64,000 bases of DNA, taken from positions 12,934,501-12,998,500 of the forward strand of contig JAUCBN010000042.1 in the NCBI GenBank assembly GCA_035048815.1. The letters run 5' to 3'. The notes below the pieces were generated by a model, which saw only the letters and a program-made list of their open reading frames with translations, was not told where the DNA came from and searched no databases. Shown here piece by piece: positions 1 to 11,317 of the stretch (position 1 is the first letter of the stretch; the number at the start of each line of letters is the position of its first letter). Origin of the DNA: Abelmoschus esculentus. Taxonomy: Eukaryota > Streptophyta > Magnoliopsida > Malvales > Malvaceae. Position numbers and translations under genes: made by a program.

Positions 1-240
1 GTTTGTTATACTCAACATTTTAAAATATTTATAAATATGAACGTTAAATTAAAAAATATATTTAAATAAAATTATATTAGGTAATTGAATATCTTAATAT
101 CTATTTTTTTAAATCGAGATATATAAGGATGACAATATATTTATAATCTCATTTGACCTGGAGAAAAAAATTGATCCAAATCAAATAAAAAGTATGAATT
201 TGAATATGTAAAAAAGAGTAAGTCTTGATAGGAGGTGAAT

Positions 241-480
241 CGGGCGAGTTCATTCATATATAAATTTAAATAAAAATAATTAAAATTTTTAGATTTAAAT
301 ATATATATATTAAAATCCTAATTGAGTTTATATATGATTAATGTTTTAAATAATTAATATCGGGCGAGTTTGATCCATATATAAATTTAAATAAAAATAA
401 TTAAAATCATTAAATTTAAATATATATATTAAAATCCTAATTAAGCTTATATAAGATTAATGTTTTAAATAATCAATATC
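241..480. repeat. Tandem duplication, 2 x 120 bp
   Basis: The unit beginning CGGGCGAGTT at 241 is repeated at 361 with a period of exactly 120 bp. The two units differ by scattered substitutions and small changes. The unit is AT-rich and has no ORF. It looks like a local tandem duplication of non-coding DNA. Confidence 0.85.
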
Positions 481-800
481 TTCTACAATTTTATATATGT
501 TTTCCTCTTATTTTATAGAATTTTGTTGAGTTTTAGTAAACAATAAAAACTTGATGGTTATAAATTTTTTCTTTTTTAAAGGTTAAAGGTCAAACATTTT
601 AGTTATATTTTTAATTTGTTTCATTACATTCTAATATTTATTAGACATTTTATATTTGTGATTTGAAAACTAGTTATATTAGTAGGCTACTAAGACAATA
701 GTAGCTTATGTAAGAATAATTTATTTATTGTTGAATTGTTTAATTGAAGTTTAAGTTATATTGGATTGTAATATTTGTTAAAATTTATTTGTGTTATTAA
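481..800. other. AT-rich intergenic stretch, nothing recognised
   Basis: No gene, RNA or bounded repeat was recognised between the tandem duplication and the foldback element starting at 811. The sequence is low-complexity and AT-rich. Positions 1-240 are similar. Confidence 0.6.
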
Positions 801-810
801 TTTAAATATA

Positions 811-1629
811 GGATGAGTCTACCACGTGCGTCGAATATTGCTGAACACCATTAACGATGATACCGCTGAACACTATTAAATTAATTAATAAAAATTAAAA
901 ATTTCGAGGACTAAACATATAATTTTAAATTATTTAAAATAAAATTTTATATAAATTATATATTATTTTTTAATTTTTTAAATAATTTATTTTAATTTTT
1001 TAATTTAAAAATAAAAAATATTAAATCCAAAACCTAAAACCCTAAATTCAAGCTAAAAATACTAAACATTAAATCTTAAAATCTAAAACACTAAACCATA
1101 AACTCTAAACCCTAAAACAATAAAACCATAAATCATAAAATTTAAAAATATAACCATAACCTAAACTCTAAAATAGAAAATTTGAAACTCTAAAAAGTAT
1201 AAACCCTAAATTTGAAATCCAAAATTAGTTTAAGATTTAGGGGTTTTGGTTATTTTAGGTTTTAGGATTTTAGTGTTTATGGTTTAATATTTTTAGGGTT
1301 TTTTATTTTAGGTTTTTGATTTAGGGTTTTGAGATTTTAGAATTTAGAGTTTAATGTTTAGTGATTTAGGTTTTAAATTTTGGTTTTAGGGTTTAAAGTT
1401 TAAGATTTTTTATTTTTTAAAATTAGTTTAAATTAGTATTTTATTCAATTATATAAAAATAAAATAATATAGAGAGAAAATAGTTTAATAAAAATTTTAT
1501 TTTAAATAATTTATAATTACATGTTGAGTCCTTAAATTTTTTAATCTTTATTAATTAGTTTAATAATGTTCAACGGTGTTCATCATTAACGATGTTCAGC
1601 AGTGTTCGAAGCCCGTTGTAGAATTTTCC
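811..1629. mobile_element. Mutator-like foldback element (copy A), 819 bp
   Basis: The two ends are inverted copies: GGATGAGTCTACCACG on the left and, read in reverse complement, GGAAAATTCTACAACG on the right, followed by related GTCGAA/GTTGAACACC tracts. Flanks 801-810 and 1630-1639 are identical (TTTAAATATA), a 10-bp target-site duplication, close to the 9 bp known for Mutator-like elements. The inverted arms continue inward into degenerate CCCTAAA-like units (about 1021-1225) answered by TTTAGGG-like units (about 1230-1410). No transposase is present, so it is non-autonomous. Related copies lie at 1704-1968 and 34350-34588. Confidence 0.75.
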
Positions 1630-1703
1630 TTTAAATATATTTGTTTGATAAAAATATTTTTTTATTTAAATATATTTGTTTGAGTTGTTACATTAAAAAA
1701 TAA

Positions 1704-1968
1704 AGATGAGTCCACAACGGGCGTCGAACACCGTTGAACACCACTAACGCTGAAAACCGCCGAACATTATTAAACTAATTTAATAAAGATTAAAAATATC
1801 AAGGACTCAACACACAATTATTAATTGTTTGTTGAGTCTATCACTCTTTTATTAATTACATATTGAGTCCTTAAGATTTTTAATTTTTATTAGTTAATTT
1901 AATAATGTTCGACAATGTTCAATATTAGTGGTGTTCAACAATGTTCGACGCTCGTTGTAGAGTTTTCT
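1704..1968. mobile_element. Mutator-like foldback element (copy B), 265 bp
   Basis: Short member of the family at 811 and 34350. The left arm (GATGAGTCCACAACGGGCG onward) is the inverse of the right arm (ending ...CGACGCTCGTTGTAGAG). Flanks AAAAAATAA (1695-1703) and AAAAAGTAA (1969-1977) match at 8 of 9 positions and are read as a 9-bp target-site duplication. It has almost no loop, so a transcript would fold into one long hairpin. Confidence 0.7.
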
Positions 1969-1977
1969 AAAAAGTAA

Positions 1978-2720
1978 TTAGATTTAGACTTTTGAATTTT
2001 GATTTGGATTTTAGATATTTTATTATATCATACTTAGATTTTTTAAAAGTTTGATTATTAATTGAATTAGATTTAGACTTTATAAAGTCTGATTCAAGTT
2101 TGAACCATTGTTATCTCTAAGGATATAAATTGTTATTTTGTCGATCTAAAATTTCATTTAGCTGAATTTCCGGATAAAACCTGATCTGATATCTGAAAAT
2201 GAACATCCCTATTTTTCAGTATTTAAATTGAAATGTAGAAAATGTTGAGGTTGCCATTGTTATTAGACATTTTTGTTGGCCGGTGATTTTTTTATAAGAA
2301 AATTACGGTAAAAAAGAAAGAATATTTATTAGGAAATCTGAATCCCTATTAGGAAATATGAATTTTGTTAAGTACGAATTTAGAATTATTATAGGTAATA
2401 TTTATTAAATTTTTGGTTAAATTAGTGTCAAAAATTAATTTGATATCAAATTAGTTGAAAAACATTAAAATATTTAATTTTTGGTATTTTTTATCAATGA
2501 TATTGTTAAATTTTTTATTCGATTTGAAATGTTTTTTTTTTAATTTCATGAACTAAAGCGATTGTAACAGTAATGTTGAAAGCACAAGATTAACGTAATC
2601 AAAGTCAATAATGATTTACAAAAAAAATGTCTAATAGCAAATTAAAAATATTAAAGTTAAATAAATTAAAAATTTTGTAATAGAAAATTATTAAACACAT
2701 TTAAATGATTTTAGTGACAC
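1978..2720. other. AT-rich intergenic stretch with a decayed transposon end
   Basis: No gene is visible. The tract near 2150-2210, ending GAACATCCCTA, matches the terminal motif of the hAT-like element at 16175-17271 and is probably a degraded end of that family. The remainder is AT-rich and unassigned. Confidence 0.5.
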
Positions 2721-3265
2721 TAGGGGTGAGCAAAACTCGACTCGAAAAAACCGAATAACTCGACTTGACTCGAAACGAAAATATCCAATTCGTTTTGACT
2801 CGACTCGAAATTTTATAGACTCGACTCAATTCGAAAAAAATTTAAATAAAGTTCAAGTTGTAAAATAGAAATTCGAGTAACTCGAATAACTCGAAATTTT
2901 TAGTAATTAAAGGTTTTATTTTTAAGTTTTAGATGAGTCTCTCAACTTTTTATGATATATATACATTGATATATAAAATTATAAAGAAATATTACTATAT
3001 ATGAAAAATATATATATATATCTTATATGATTAGAGAAAGTTATTTAAATTTGAATCAAATCGTACTATAACATGATAAATAATTACAATTAAATATTTA
3101 TTAGAACTCGAAAACTCGAGCCGATTTGACTCGAATTTCTTAAACTCGACTCAAACCAAAAAAAAATTCAAATAAAGTTTGAGTTGTAAAATATAACTTG
3201 TCAACTCGAATAACTCGAAATTTTTTGACTCGATTCGACTCGACTCGATCGAATACTCATCCCTA
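2721..3265. mobile_element. hAT-like non-autonomous element, 545 bp
   Basis: The left end TAGGGGTGAGCAAAACTCGA and the right end ...GAATACTCATCCCTA are inverted. Flanks AGTGACAC (2713-2720) and AATGACAC (3266-3273) match at 7 of 8 positions. An 8-bp duplication and a TAGGGGTG terminus are typical of the hAT superfamily. The interior is built from repeated ACTCGA/TCGAGT units and has no ORF. Confidence 0.7.
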
Positions 3266-3682
3266 AATGACACTTTAAAATAATTTGAAATGTGTATTAT
3301 TGAATTAATTCAAATGATAAATAGTTTAAAATCGTTTAAACATATCTTGAATTTGAGATTTTGTATTTACAAAAAATCTTTATGAAAAGATTTATACATT
3401 AAAATTAAATGTACGACGTGAATAGTCGAAATAATCAGTACAGTCTTTTGATTAGATTTTTTAACCTTATATTTATGTTTAAATTTCACCCTAACTTTCT
3501 AAGCAAGGCAATAGGTATATTCTAGTTTTATAATTCATCCATTATAATTTATAGCTAGAGTACAAATTTCCCAAGCTTAACCTAGTAACTCTTTTCCGTC
3601 TTCTCCATCCCTCCAGGCTCCATATCTCTCGCTCTTGATGATGCCTGAAAATCCATTTCCGACACCGAACCTGGTGTAACCA

Positions 3683-6600
3683 TTACATTGCAGACGACAA
3701 CAGCTTGGAAGTGCTCCATTTGTGCAATTCGTTACCAAAAACATCATAGAATTTGATACCAACATCTGTCTGACTCATTTCAACCGACATGAAACCTTGT
3801 CCGTCGTAATAAAATTTCATCTCTTCTGGTTTCCACGACTTAATATCGTCCTTCCACGCCTTCGACCCGCCTCCGCTCGTTAAGAACTGAATCAGACTAC
3901 AATATTTATTTATTTTTAGGTGAACGTGAATCCATTTTATTATCTTTTCAAAAATTTAAGATCAAATGGTGTTGGTACCTCTCAGTGCTGCTGATATGCT
4001 CTAAGCAATGATCATGTCCGTTGATATAAAAATCAACGTTATATGCCTGGAAATTAAAAAGAAAAAAAGGGTTTTAAATAAAATCAAAATTAAATTTAGG
4101 GTTTATAAAAAAAATAGTAATTTCAATTAAATACCTGGAGAATTGGAAGAAGAAGCATGTTAAGCTCCTCTGTGTTTCCATGGTGTCCGGCACTTTTGAT
4201 TGTATGGTGACCCACTACTATCTTCCATTTTGCTGTGGATTCTCTTAAACCCGATTCAACTTCCTATCGAATTATACCCGCTTATTCGGATTTAACGAGT
4301 GTTGAATACGAATATGTGTACGATATTATCGTATAGTATAAATTAATTACCAGTAAAAGATTGTTGATGTATTTTTTTCTGGGTAAGACGCCCTTCCAGT
4401 CATAAACATGGTCTTCCGGGTTGGTGAAGTACTTGGTCACGAAAGGAGTAGTGTCAACGAAGAAAATCTCAGCCATTTCTGAAAAAAAAATTAAAATTAA
4501 AATAACTAAGCACAAAATCTTAGTTGTGTTAGATTAAAATCCGCAATTAAAAACACATGTTAGAGCCATCCTTGAGTATAGGTTATAAAGACGACGGCTC
4601 AAGATCTATCCTTATTTAACGTCAACTATTTATAATTATAATTATTTAATTTCTCTTATCAAAATTTTAATGATATTTTTTTATATTGATTACGAGAATC
4701 TATTTTTTAATATTTATTTATTAGACATATTTTTAGAATTTAATTTTTTAATGTGTTATTATTGGTCTATTTTTTTATAATACTTGTTATTATGAACCTA
4801 ATTTTTTTAATACTTATTATTAGGGTTCTACTCTTAACCTATAATTTTTTTCAATATTTGATAATAATATATACTAATAGAATTTATTTTTTCTCATTAC
4901 TTTTTATTAGAGTTTTTTATAATATTTGTTACTAGAGCGTACCTTTTAAAATTTATTTTTTAATATTTATTATAATGGACTTAATTTTAGGTTCAATCAT
5001 ATGTTACCAAAATCTCAGAAACGAGCATTTCACATATATTACTTATGATGATATTATAAAAGTATAATGCAAAATGAAATGAACAATTACAATATTACAC
5101 ATATCATAGATATTAAAGCGTTATACGAAAATAAAGTGACCAAATATACTAAATTCGTTGTATTACTCTTCTCGTCAAAGGATATTACGGTAATAAAAAA
5201 ATTATCTTTTTAAAAAATCATAATAAAAGATTTAAGACTTTAAATTCAACCGTATCACTCGATTCATATATATTTTCGTATTTAGTTTATTATGTTTAGA
5301 TTCGAACAATCATTTTAATTACAATATATATGTGGTACTGGAAATATATACTTTAATGAGTTGTCAATTAATTACCATGTCCAACATTGAGGATGAAAGA
5401 TCTAAGACAAAGCCATCTTCTGTCCATCTTTGTAAGAATGGGACTCACTTGAGCCTCAACGTCACCCCTGTAATCATGATTACCCAACACTGAAACCAAA
5501 CCAAACAAGTTAAGTACTTAATTAAGACACATGATTAATACTAAAAATGTGTACGTATAGACGTATATTAGCATTACCAATGTACCATTGCTTTTGCAAG
5601 CTACGAGCTGTATAGATATCGGAAAAAGATTGATGAAAAGCTGGATCGGTAATTCCCGTCAATCCGTCGTCGTAAAAATTATCTCCCGTTGAGATAACGA
5701 AGTCGACGTCTAATTTTTCTCCGATAATTCCCATCTAAACGAGGATATATGAATAATTAATTGTTAATTTGAACAATGAACTGAGTGATGTGTATTCTTA
5801 AGATGTGCTCAAATTTGATGAATGCTTTACTTTTAATAAATTAAATAATAATATATTAATTTCAGAATTGTTATTAATATTCGATAGAGTGATGATAAAA
5901 TTTTCTAACTTTGTGAGTAAAGTTAAATATAATTATTTCATTTATTTATTTTTAGAATATAATTAATAACTTCTGCCTATTTCTTAACCTTATAAAATTG
6001 AAAAAAAAATATTATTGGTAGGGGTGGGCAAGACCGGGTATCCGCCTAATTTGAAAAGAATTGGTCTCGATCCCGGTAACCACCGATTCTTGAAAATTGG
6101 AACCAGTCCAGGTCACACCGGGTCCTAAATTTAAGAATTGATCTCGGTTATCGGAATTGGTCCCGTTACTGGTAGGTATCGGTTCCTATACCGGGTACCC
6201 GATCAATTAGTTTATTTTTAAAAAAATTGAGTAATTGAAGAAAAAAATTCAATCACCAATAATTATAACAAATAATAAAATTAGAATATTATAAACTTAA
6301 AAATTAAAGTTTTAAAACTAATAATATTCATAATATTCATACATAAAAAGATAAAGTTTAATAAGAAAAATAAACAAAAGTAAAACAATACTAAATATTT
6401 GGTATTGGTCCCGGTTCTACTAGGTACCCATCGGGTACCGGGTCTAAAAAATCAAGATTCAGTTCTGGTCTCACCGGAACCAATACCAGATAAAAATCCA
6501 CCGAATCCTACCGAGTCCGGGTAATTAGGTTTTTTGCCCACCCCTAATTATTGGTATACCGATTTTATTATTTTTATTGAGATAAGTTGACTCAGATACT

Positions 6601-7268
6601 TTTTATATGAAAACTGAAAGATTTAAATTTATGTATATTGAAACTAGGGGTGAGTATTCGATCTAGTCGAGTTATATTTTAAGTTACTAAATATTATATT
6701 ACTTTATTTGAAATTTTTCGGTTCGAATCGAGTCAAAAGTATGACTTTCTTTAATTATATAAGATATGTATATATATATATATAATCATATGTAGTAATA
6801 TTTCTTTATATTTTTTAATTAATGTATATATACCATAAAAAATTGATAGACTCGTCTCAAATTTAAAAATTAATCCTTTAATTATTAAAAATTTCGAGTT
6901 ATTCGAGTTATCCAAATTTTTATTATATAACTCGAACTTTATTTGAAATTTTCGAGCCTGAGTCTATGAAATTTCGAGTCGAATAAAAAATGAGTTGAAT
7001 TATTCGATTTTTTCGCGTCGAATCGAATTTTGCTCACCCCTGATTATAACTGCGAGAACAATGAGATAGTACAAATAATTACCTGAAGAGCTACTTGTGA
7101 TTGGTTATATAGTCCTCTCCTCCCCCAATCTCCGACCACCAAGAAACTTATAGACCCATCGGTTTTCGCCGCATGTTCGAACCGCCGAAGCTCTGCGAGA
7201 CAGCAAACGGACAACCAGGCAAGAAGAATAAGGTTTGTGAGTGTCGTTTTTTGGTTTGAAACAACCAT
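3683..7268 (-). CDS. Purple acid phosphatase, low-molecular-weight plant type (PAP3/7/8/17 group)
   Basis: Secreted or vacuolar dinuclear-metal phosphomonoesterase that releases phosphate from organic esters. Seven exons join in phase with GT/AG borders: 7268-7083, 5734-5578, 5489-5376, 4478-4351, 4263-4135, 4046-3979 and 3896-3683, giving 331 aa, the usual length for this subgroup. The metal-binding motifs are present in order: GDWG (residue 46 onward), GDNFYD (79 onward), GNHD, VVGHH and GHDHC. The N-terminus has a hydrophobic signal peptide (LILLAWLSVCCLA). The ATG at 7268 is the only suitable start: upstream in-frame codons lack ATG, and a TATA motif lies about 50 bp upstream. Intron 1 (1348 bp) holds two hAT-like elements, at 6019 and 6645. 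The closest Arabidopsis relatives are probably PAP17/PAP8, judged by motif similarity from memory. No breaks are seen. Confidence 0.93.
6019..6546. mobile_element. hAT-like non-autonomous element in PAP intron 1, 528 bp
   Basis: The termini TAGGGGTGGGCAAGACCGGG and ...TTTTTTGCCCACCCCTA are inverted. The flanks ATTATTGG at 6011-6018 and 6547-6554 are identical, giving a perfect 8-bp target-site duplication as expected for hAT transposition. The interior is rich in GGGTACC/CCGGGT units and codes for nothing. A second copy of the same family lies at 52739-53301. Confidence 0.88.
6645..7042. mobile_element. hAT-like non-autonomous element in PAP intron 1, 398 bp
   Basis: The left end TAGGGGTGAGTATTCGA and the right end ...TTTTGCTCACCCCTG are inverted, and the internal TCGAGT units resemble the element at 2721. 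Flanks ATTGAAAC (6637-6644) and ATTATAAC (7043-7050) agree at 6 of 8 positions, an eroded duplication. Its right end lies 40 bp from the 5' splice site of PAP exon 1. Confidence 0.6.
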
Positions 7269-7319
7269 GTTTCTATGGACCAAGGAAAGAAGACGAGTGA
7301 GTGAAAGCAAAGAACCATG

Positions 7320-7328
7320 CTTATATGG
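7320..7328 (-). promoter_or_regulatory. Putative TATA box of the PAP gene
   Basis: On the minus strand the motif CCATATAAG lies about 50 bp before the ATG at 7268. A start site about 30 bp downstream would leave a short 5'UTR and exclude any start further upstream. Inferred from position and motif only. Confidence 0.4.
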
Positions 7329-10300
7329 ACTTCGTATCGTTTTAAGGTTTGATTTGTCATTTCCTCGTCACGCTCATGACTTTTGTTTTTGTTTGGCAAT
7401 TTCTATTTGATAGTGTAGAGTCGGTAGGTGGCAAACACGGATATAAAGAGGATCTTTCCACCAGAATATTCTACATTTTATTCCACTCGACTGCTACAAG
7501 AAAATTTCAAAATCATATCGGATTGGTTAGAATTAATACCAATCAAATCATTTTATTTCGATAATTAAGCAACGGTTATTATTTTTAAAAATTATAGATT
7601 TGAATATCAATATCTACATTATAATATTTAAAGGATTAATATTTAATAATTAAGAATATATTTTAAAATGGAGATTATTTAAATTTATGGTAACTGATTA
7701 AAAAAATCTTATCATATATTAAGAACACTAAGATAAGATCATTACTTCTCCTTTAATAAAATTTTATTTTGAAAAACTCAACCGTTTTTATAACACATTT
7801 TTTAGTTTTTTAAAAAAAATAAAAATATTTTTTGAGGATAGTTGTGTTATAACTAGGGATATAAATGAATTGAGTCGAATTTGATTAATACAAAATTGGA
7901 TTTAATTCGTTATGATTATGAGTCGAGTTCGAGCTTGCATAGTTTTTAACGAGTCTGAAAAATCTGATATTAACTCGTTAAGAACTTAAGTCGAATTCAA
8001 ACTCAAATTAAATTTAATTAAATTAATTTTAGTTAAACTTTAACTGAACTAATTTTAAATAAATCTCGATTTATCTTATATCATTTACCGCGTTTTATGA
8101 TCCGCAACAAGTAAATATTTGTTTACTTAGTCTTGGCAGTTCCTACATCACTAAACTCATTAATGTCTTTTTTGTATGGTTGTTTGGTCCAATAATTCCA
8201 GTCCCAGTTCTTATCTGCCATCACTTGCTGCCTCAGTAAGTTACTTACCGTGTAAATATAATTTTAAAGATAATTATTTATCAGATTAAATGATTCCTTC
8301 ATATATAAATCCAGGACTTAATAACCCAACAAATCACTACCTTATTTTGCGGTTGAATTTAAATTTTAAAATGTTTAAAGATTTAATTAAAAATTTAATA
8401 ATTTTAAGGATTTAATGTAAATTTTTAATACGAATTGAGAAATATGATGTAAATTCTTTAAATTTATGTGGCCAAGCCTGTGGCCATGACAGTCTGCCAA
8501 TAATTTAAGGTTGATTATGATTGGTTGATAACTCAAAGTCAGCTGATGTTTTATGATAGAAAAAAGAGTCGTGTGGTACGGACCTAAGGTTTCGTGTGGG
8601 GTTTGATTAGGGATAATTTTTTTATTTTTAATTATCAGAAGATATTTAATTTTATAAATAAAATAAAATTGTTAATTCTCTATAACATCATTATTTTTAT
8701 CGTTCATCTCTATTTTTATCGGTTCTTTACGATTTAAAGTTTAATGTTTGTTATTAAAAATTAGCGAATGAATCATTATTTGTTTTATCAATAAATATCT
8801 AACAATAAAAAATAATTAATTTAGTTTTTAACCGACGACTAGAAAATAAGAGATACTAAATAATGAGATTCACAATACTGAAGTGGTAAATGATGATTAG
8901 TGAACGACTGACGTGTCGAATAAAGAGAAAATTTTAATTTAAAAATTTAATTAAAAAATTAAAACTTTAAAGTTTTAAAAAGTCTATGTTTCTAAAAATT
9001 AAAAATATATAAATAAAATAAATCACATATCCTATTATAATTAAATGATGTTATTTGTTATGAACGTTAATAAAATCTTTGATTTGAATTAAAGTTTTAT
9101 GTGGTTCCTAAAATTATGAGTTTCGTGAAGTTGTCTTTCGGTCTTAATAAAAAATAGAATTAACTTATAGGTTAGTTTAGGGAGGAACTTATAATATATG
9201 ATAAAAATAAAAGTATAATTTATAAATAAATTAAATTTTTAAAAATTTAAATAAGAAATAAAAATAAAAAGTAATGAACGATCGTTTTTTTACCTCTATT
9301 TAATTTTGTCATTAGATCAATCTCAAATGATCATCAATTTAATATTATTTAAATAAATTTTTATTTTAATATTTTATATTTTATATTAAAAAATTATCTT
9401 AAAAGATTTCTTCATTAAACCAAATTTATTTTAATAAGTAAATTTCGTGAAGAATCTGGACTCCTGTAGGGTATATCCTCTGCTATGTTTTTCTTCCCTA
9501 ATAAAAAGGGAAACTAAATTAAATTCAACTCTAATGGTTTAGGCTTCCATCGTTAAATATCATTAAATATTATTAAATTAATTAATAAAGATTAAAAAAT
9601 TTAAAAATCTAACGTATAATTAATAAGAAAATATAAACTTAACATATAATTATTATTAAAGTTAATGATGTACAACGTTTATTCAAAAATTTTCAAATAA
9701 AAATATAATTGTCTATTAAATAATGTTTTATATCGATAAAAAAAATAATTTTAAAACTTGTAATAGTGTTTATTTTTATATAAATTAATAAAATATAAAT
9801 GATTTATCATTAGACTTCCTTCAATAAATACAATGAAAAATTAATTATTTTTGAAAGAGTTAATTATATCATGTCTCTGACTGTATTTTTCTAAATTAAT
9901 TCTTAAATCTTTAAATATTTTAATTTTATCTTTAAATTATAATTTTTTATTTTAAAATAATTTTTAAATTTTTAAATATTTTAATTTTATCCTTAAACTA
10001 CGAGTCTCATTATAATTTATCTTAAAATATTTTAACATTTTTATTTCTTACTCAAACTATGAATTTCATCACAAAATAGACCTCAAACTTTTAAAACGTC
10101 CATTTTCATCCCAAACTATTACTCTTATTCTAATTTGGTCCCTAAATTATCAATACATACTAACTACGTCTCATATTAATCAACAATTATAAGAATATTT
10201 AACTACCATATATTGATGTGTATTATATAATATTATACAATATAAATTATAATTTGAGGATAAACTTAAAACATTCAAAAGTCTAGGATTAATTCAAAAT

Positions 10301-11018
10301 GAGGGTTATAATTTGGGGATGAAATTAAATTGTTCAAATGTTTAAAGATCAATTTAAAATGAAAGTCATCTTCTTAGAATAAAATTAAAAATATTTAAAA
10401 ATTTAAAGATTAATTCGCGAGCAACTCGTTGATTTTTAAAATATTTTTTAGTAACTACTCTAAAATAATTTTATTCAAAAAAATCTAAATAATAATTATT
10501 AATGTATAAATTTCTACTTTAATTTTAATATGCTAGTTCGGCGTATTTATGGGTTGTTATTTTTTAATTTAGACTTTAAAAATATTTTATATACTCTTTT
10601 GATATTTTTAGTTGATTTTTAAATTTATGTTAATATTAAGCCTCATATGGTATTAAATTATATTTTTAGTTAAAAATAAGGCAATTTTTTTAATGAGCTT
10701 AACGAGCAACAAGTCGAGTTAAGCAACAAAATATTTTAACGAGCACGAGTCAAGTCCAGCAACAAAATTTTTTAATGAGCACGAGCCGGGCAATACTTAA
10801 CTCGCGATCGATCCGCTCGATAAACAACCCATATCATAAATCTTATTAAACTTGAAAAAAATAAGATTCAGTCCCTTAAAAATTTTAAAAATTTTAATTT
10901 AAACACTATAAAATGTTTAGAAATTTATATTAAATTTGATTTTGTTTAGGCCCAATATAAATGAAGGATTAGAGGCAGATCCAATATTTGTATCCCTAAA
11001 CTGTCAAGTAGGGTGAAG
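7329..11018. other. AT-rich intergenic region with transposon debris
   Basis: No gene was recognised in about 3.7 kb. A hAT-like end (TAGGGATATAAATGAA) occurs near 7855, and another right end (...GCTCGATAAACAACCCATA) near 10815-10832, but neither pairs into a bounded element. Positions 9540-9690 vaguely resemble the foldback family at 811. Long runs of A and T dominate. Confidence 0.5.
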
Positions 11019-11317
11019 TGTTACGAACTAGTGAAGAATGAGAGAGGGAGAGTAGAAAAGAAAGTTTCAGAGAAGAAGATGCATATATTTTCATTCATGC
11101 CTTTCAGGTTTACATCCGTTCTTCTTTTATACACGTTATGATTCAACAAACGAAATCTGTTAGATGAGTTGGCGCCCTTCTCTTCCGGGTTCCTCGTCGC
11201 ATTCCTTGCTCCTGTGTGGGTCCCAAGTTTGTTGTGGTGTCACCCATTCTTCCTTCCTCCTTACCTGCCGTGTCCTCATCCTGTCTATGCTCATCCTCCA
11301 TTACTGGTTCTTTAACA
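11019..11317 (-). repeat. 3' LTR of the Ty3/gypsy element
   Basis: 299 bp in the TG...CA form. Aligned by eye with the LTR at 15646-15944, it differs at 6 positions with no gaps. Five differences are transitions and one is a G/C transversion. The end of the pol frame (stop at 11143) lies inside this LTR. Confidence 0.93.
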
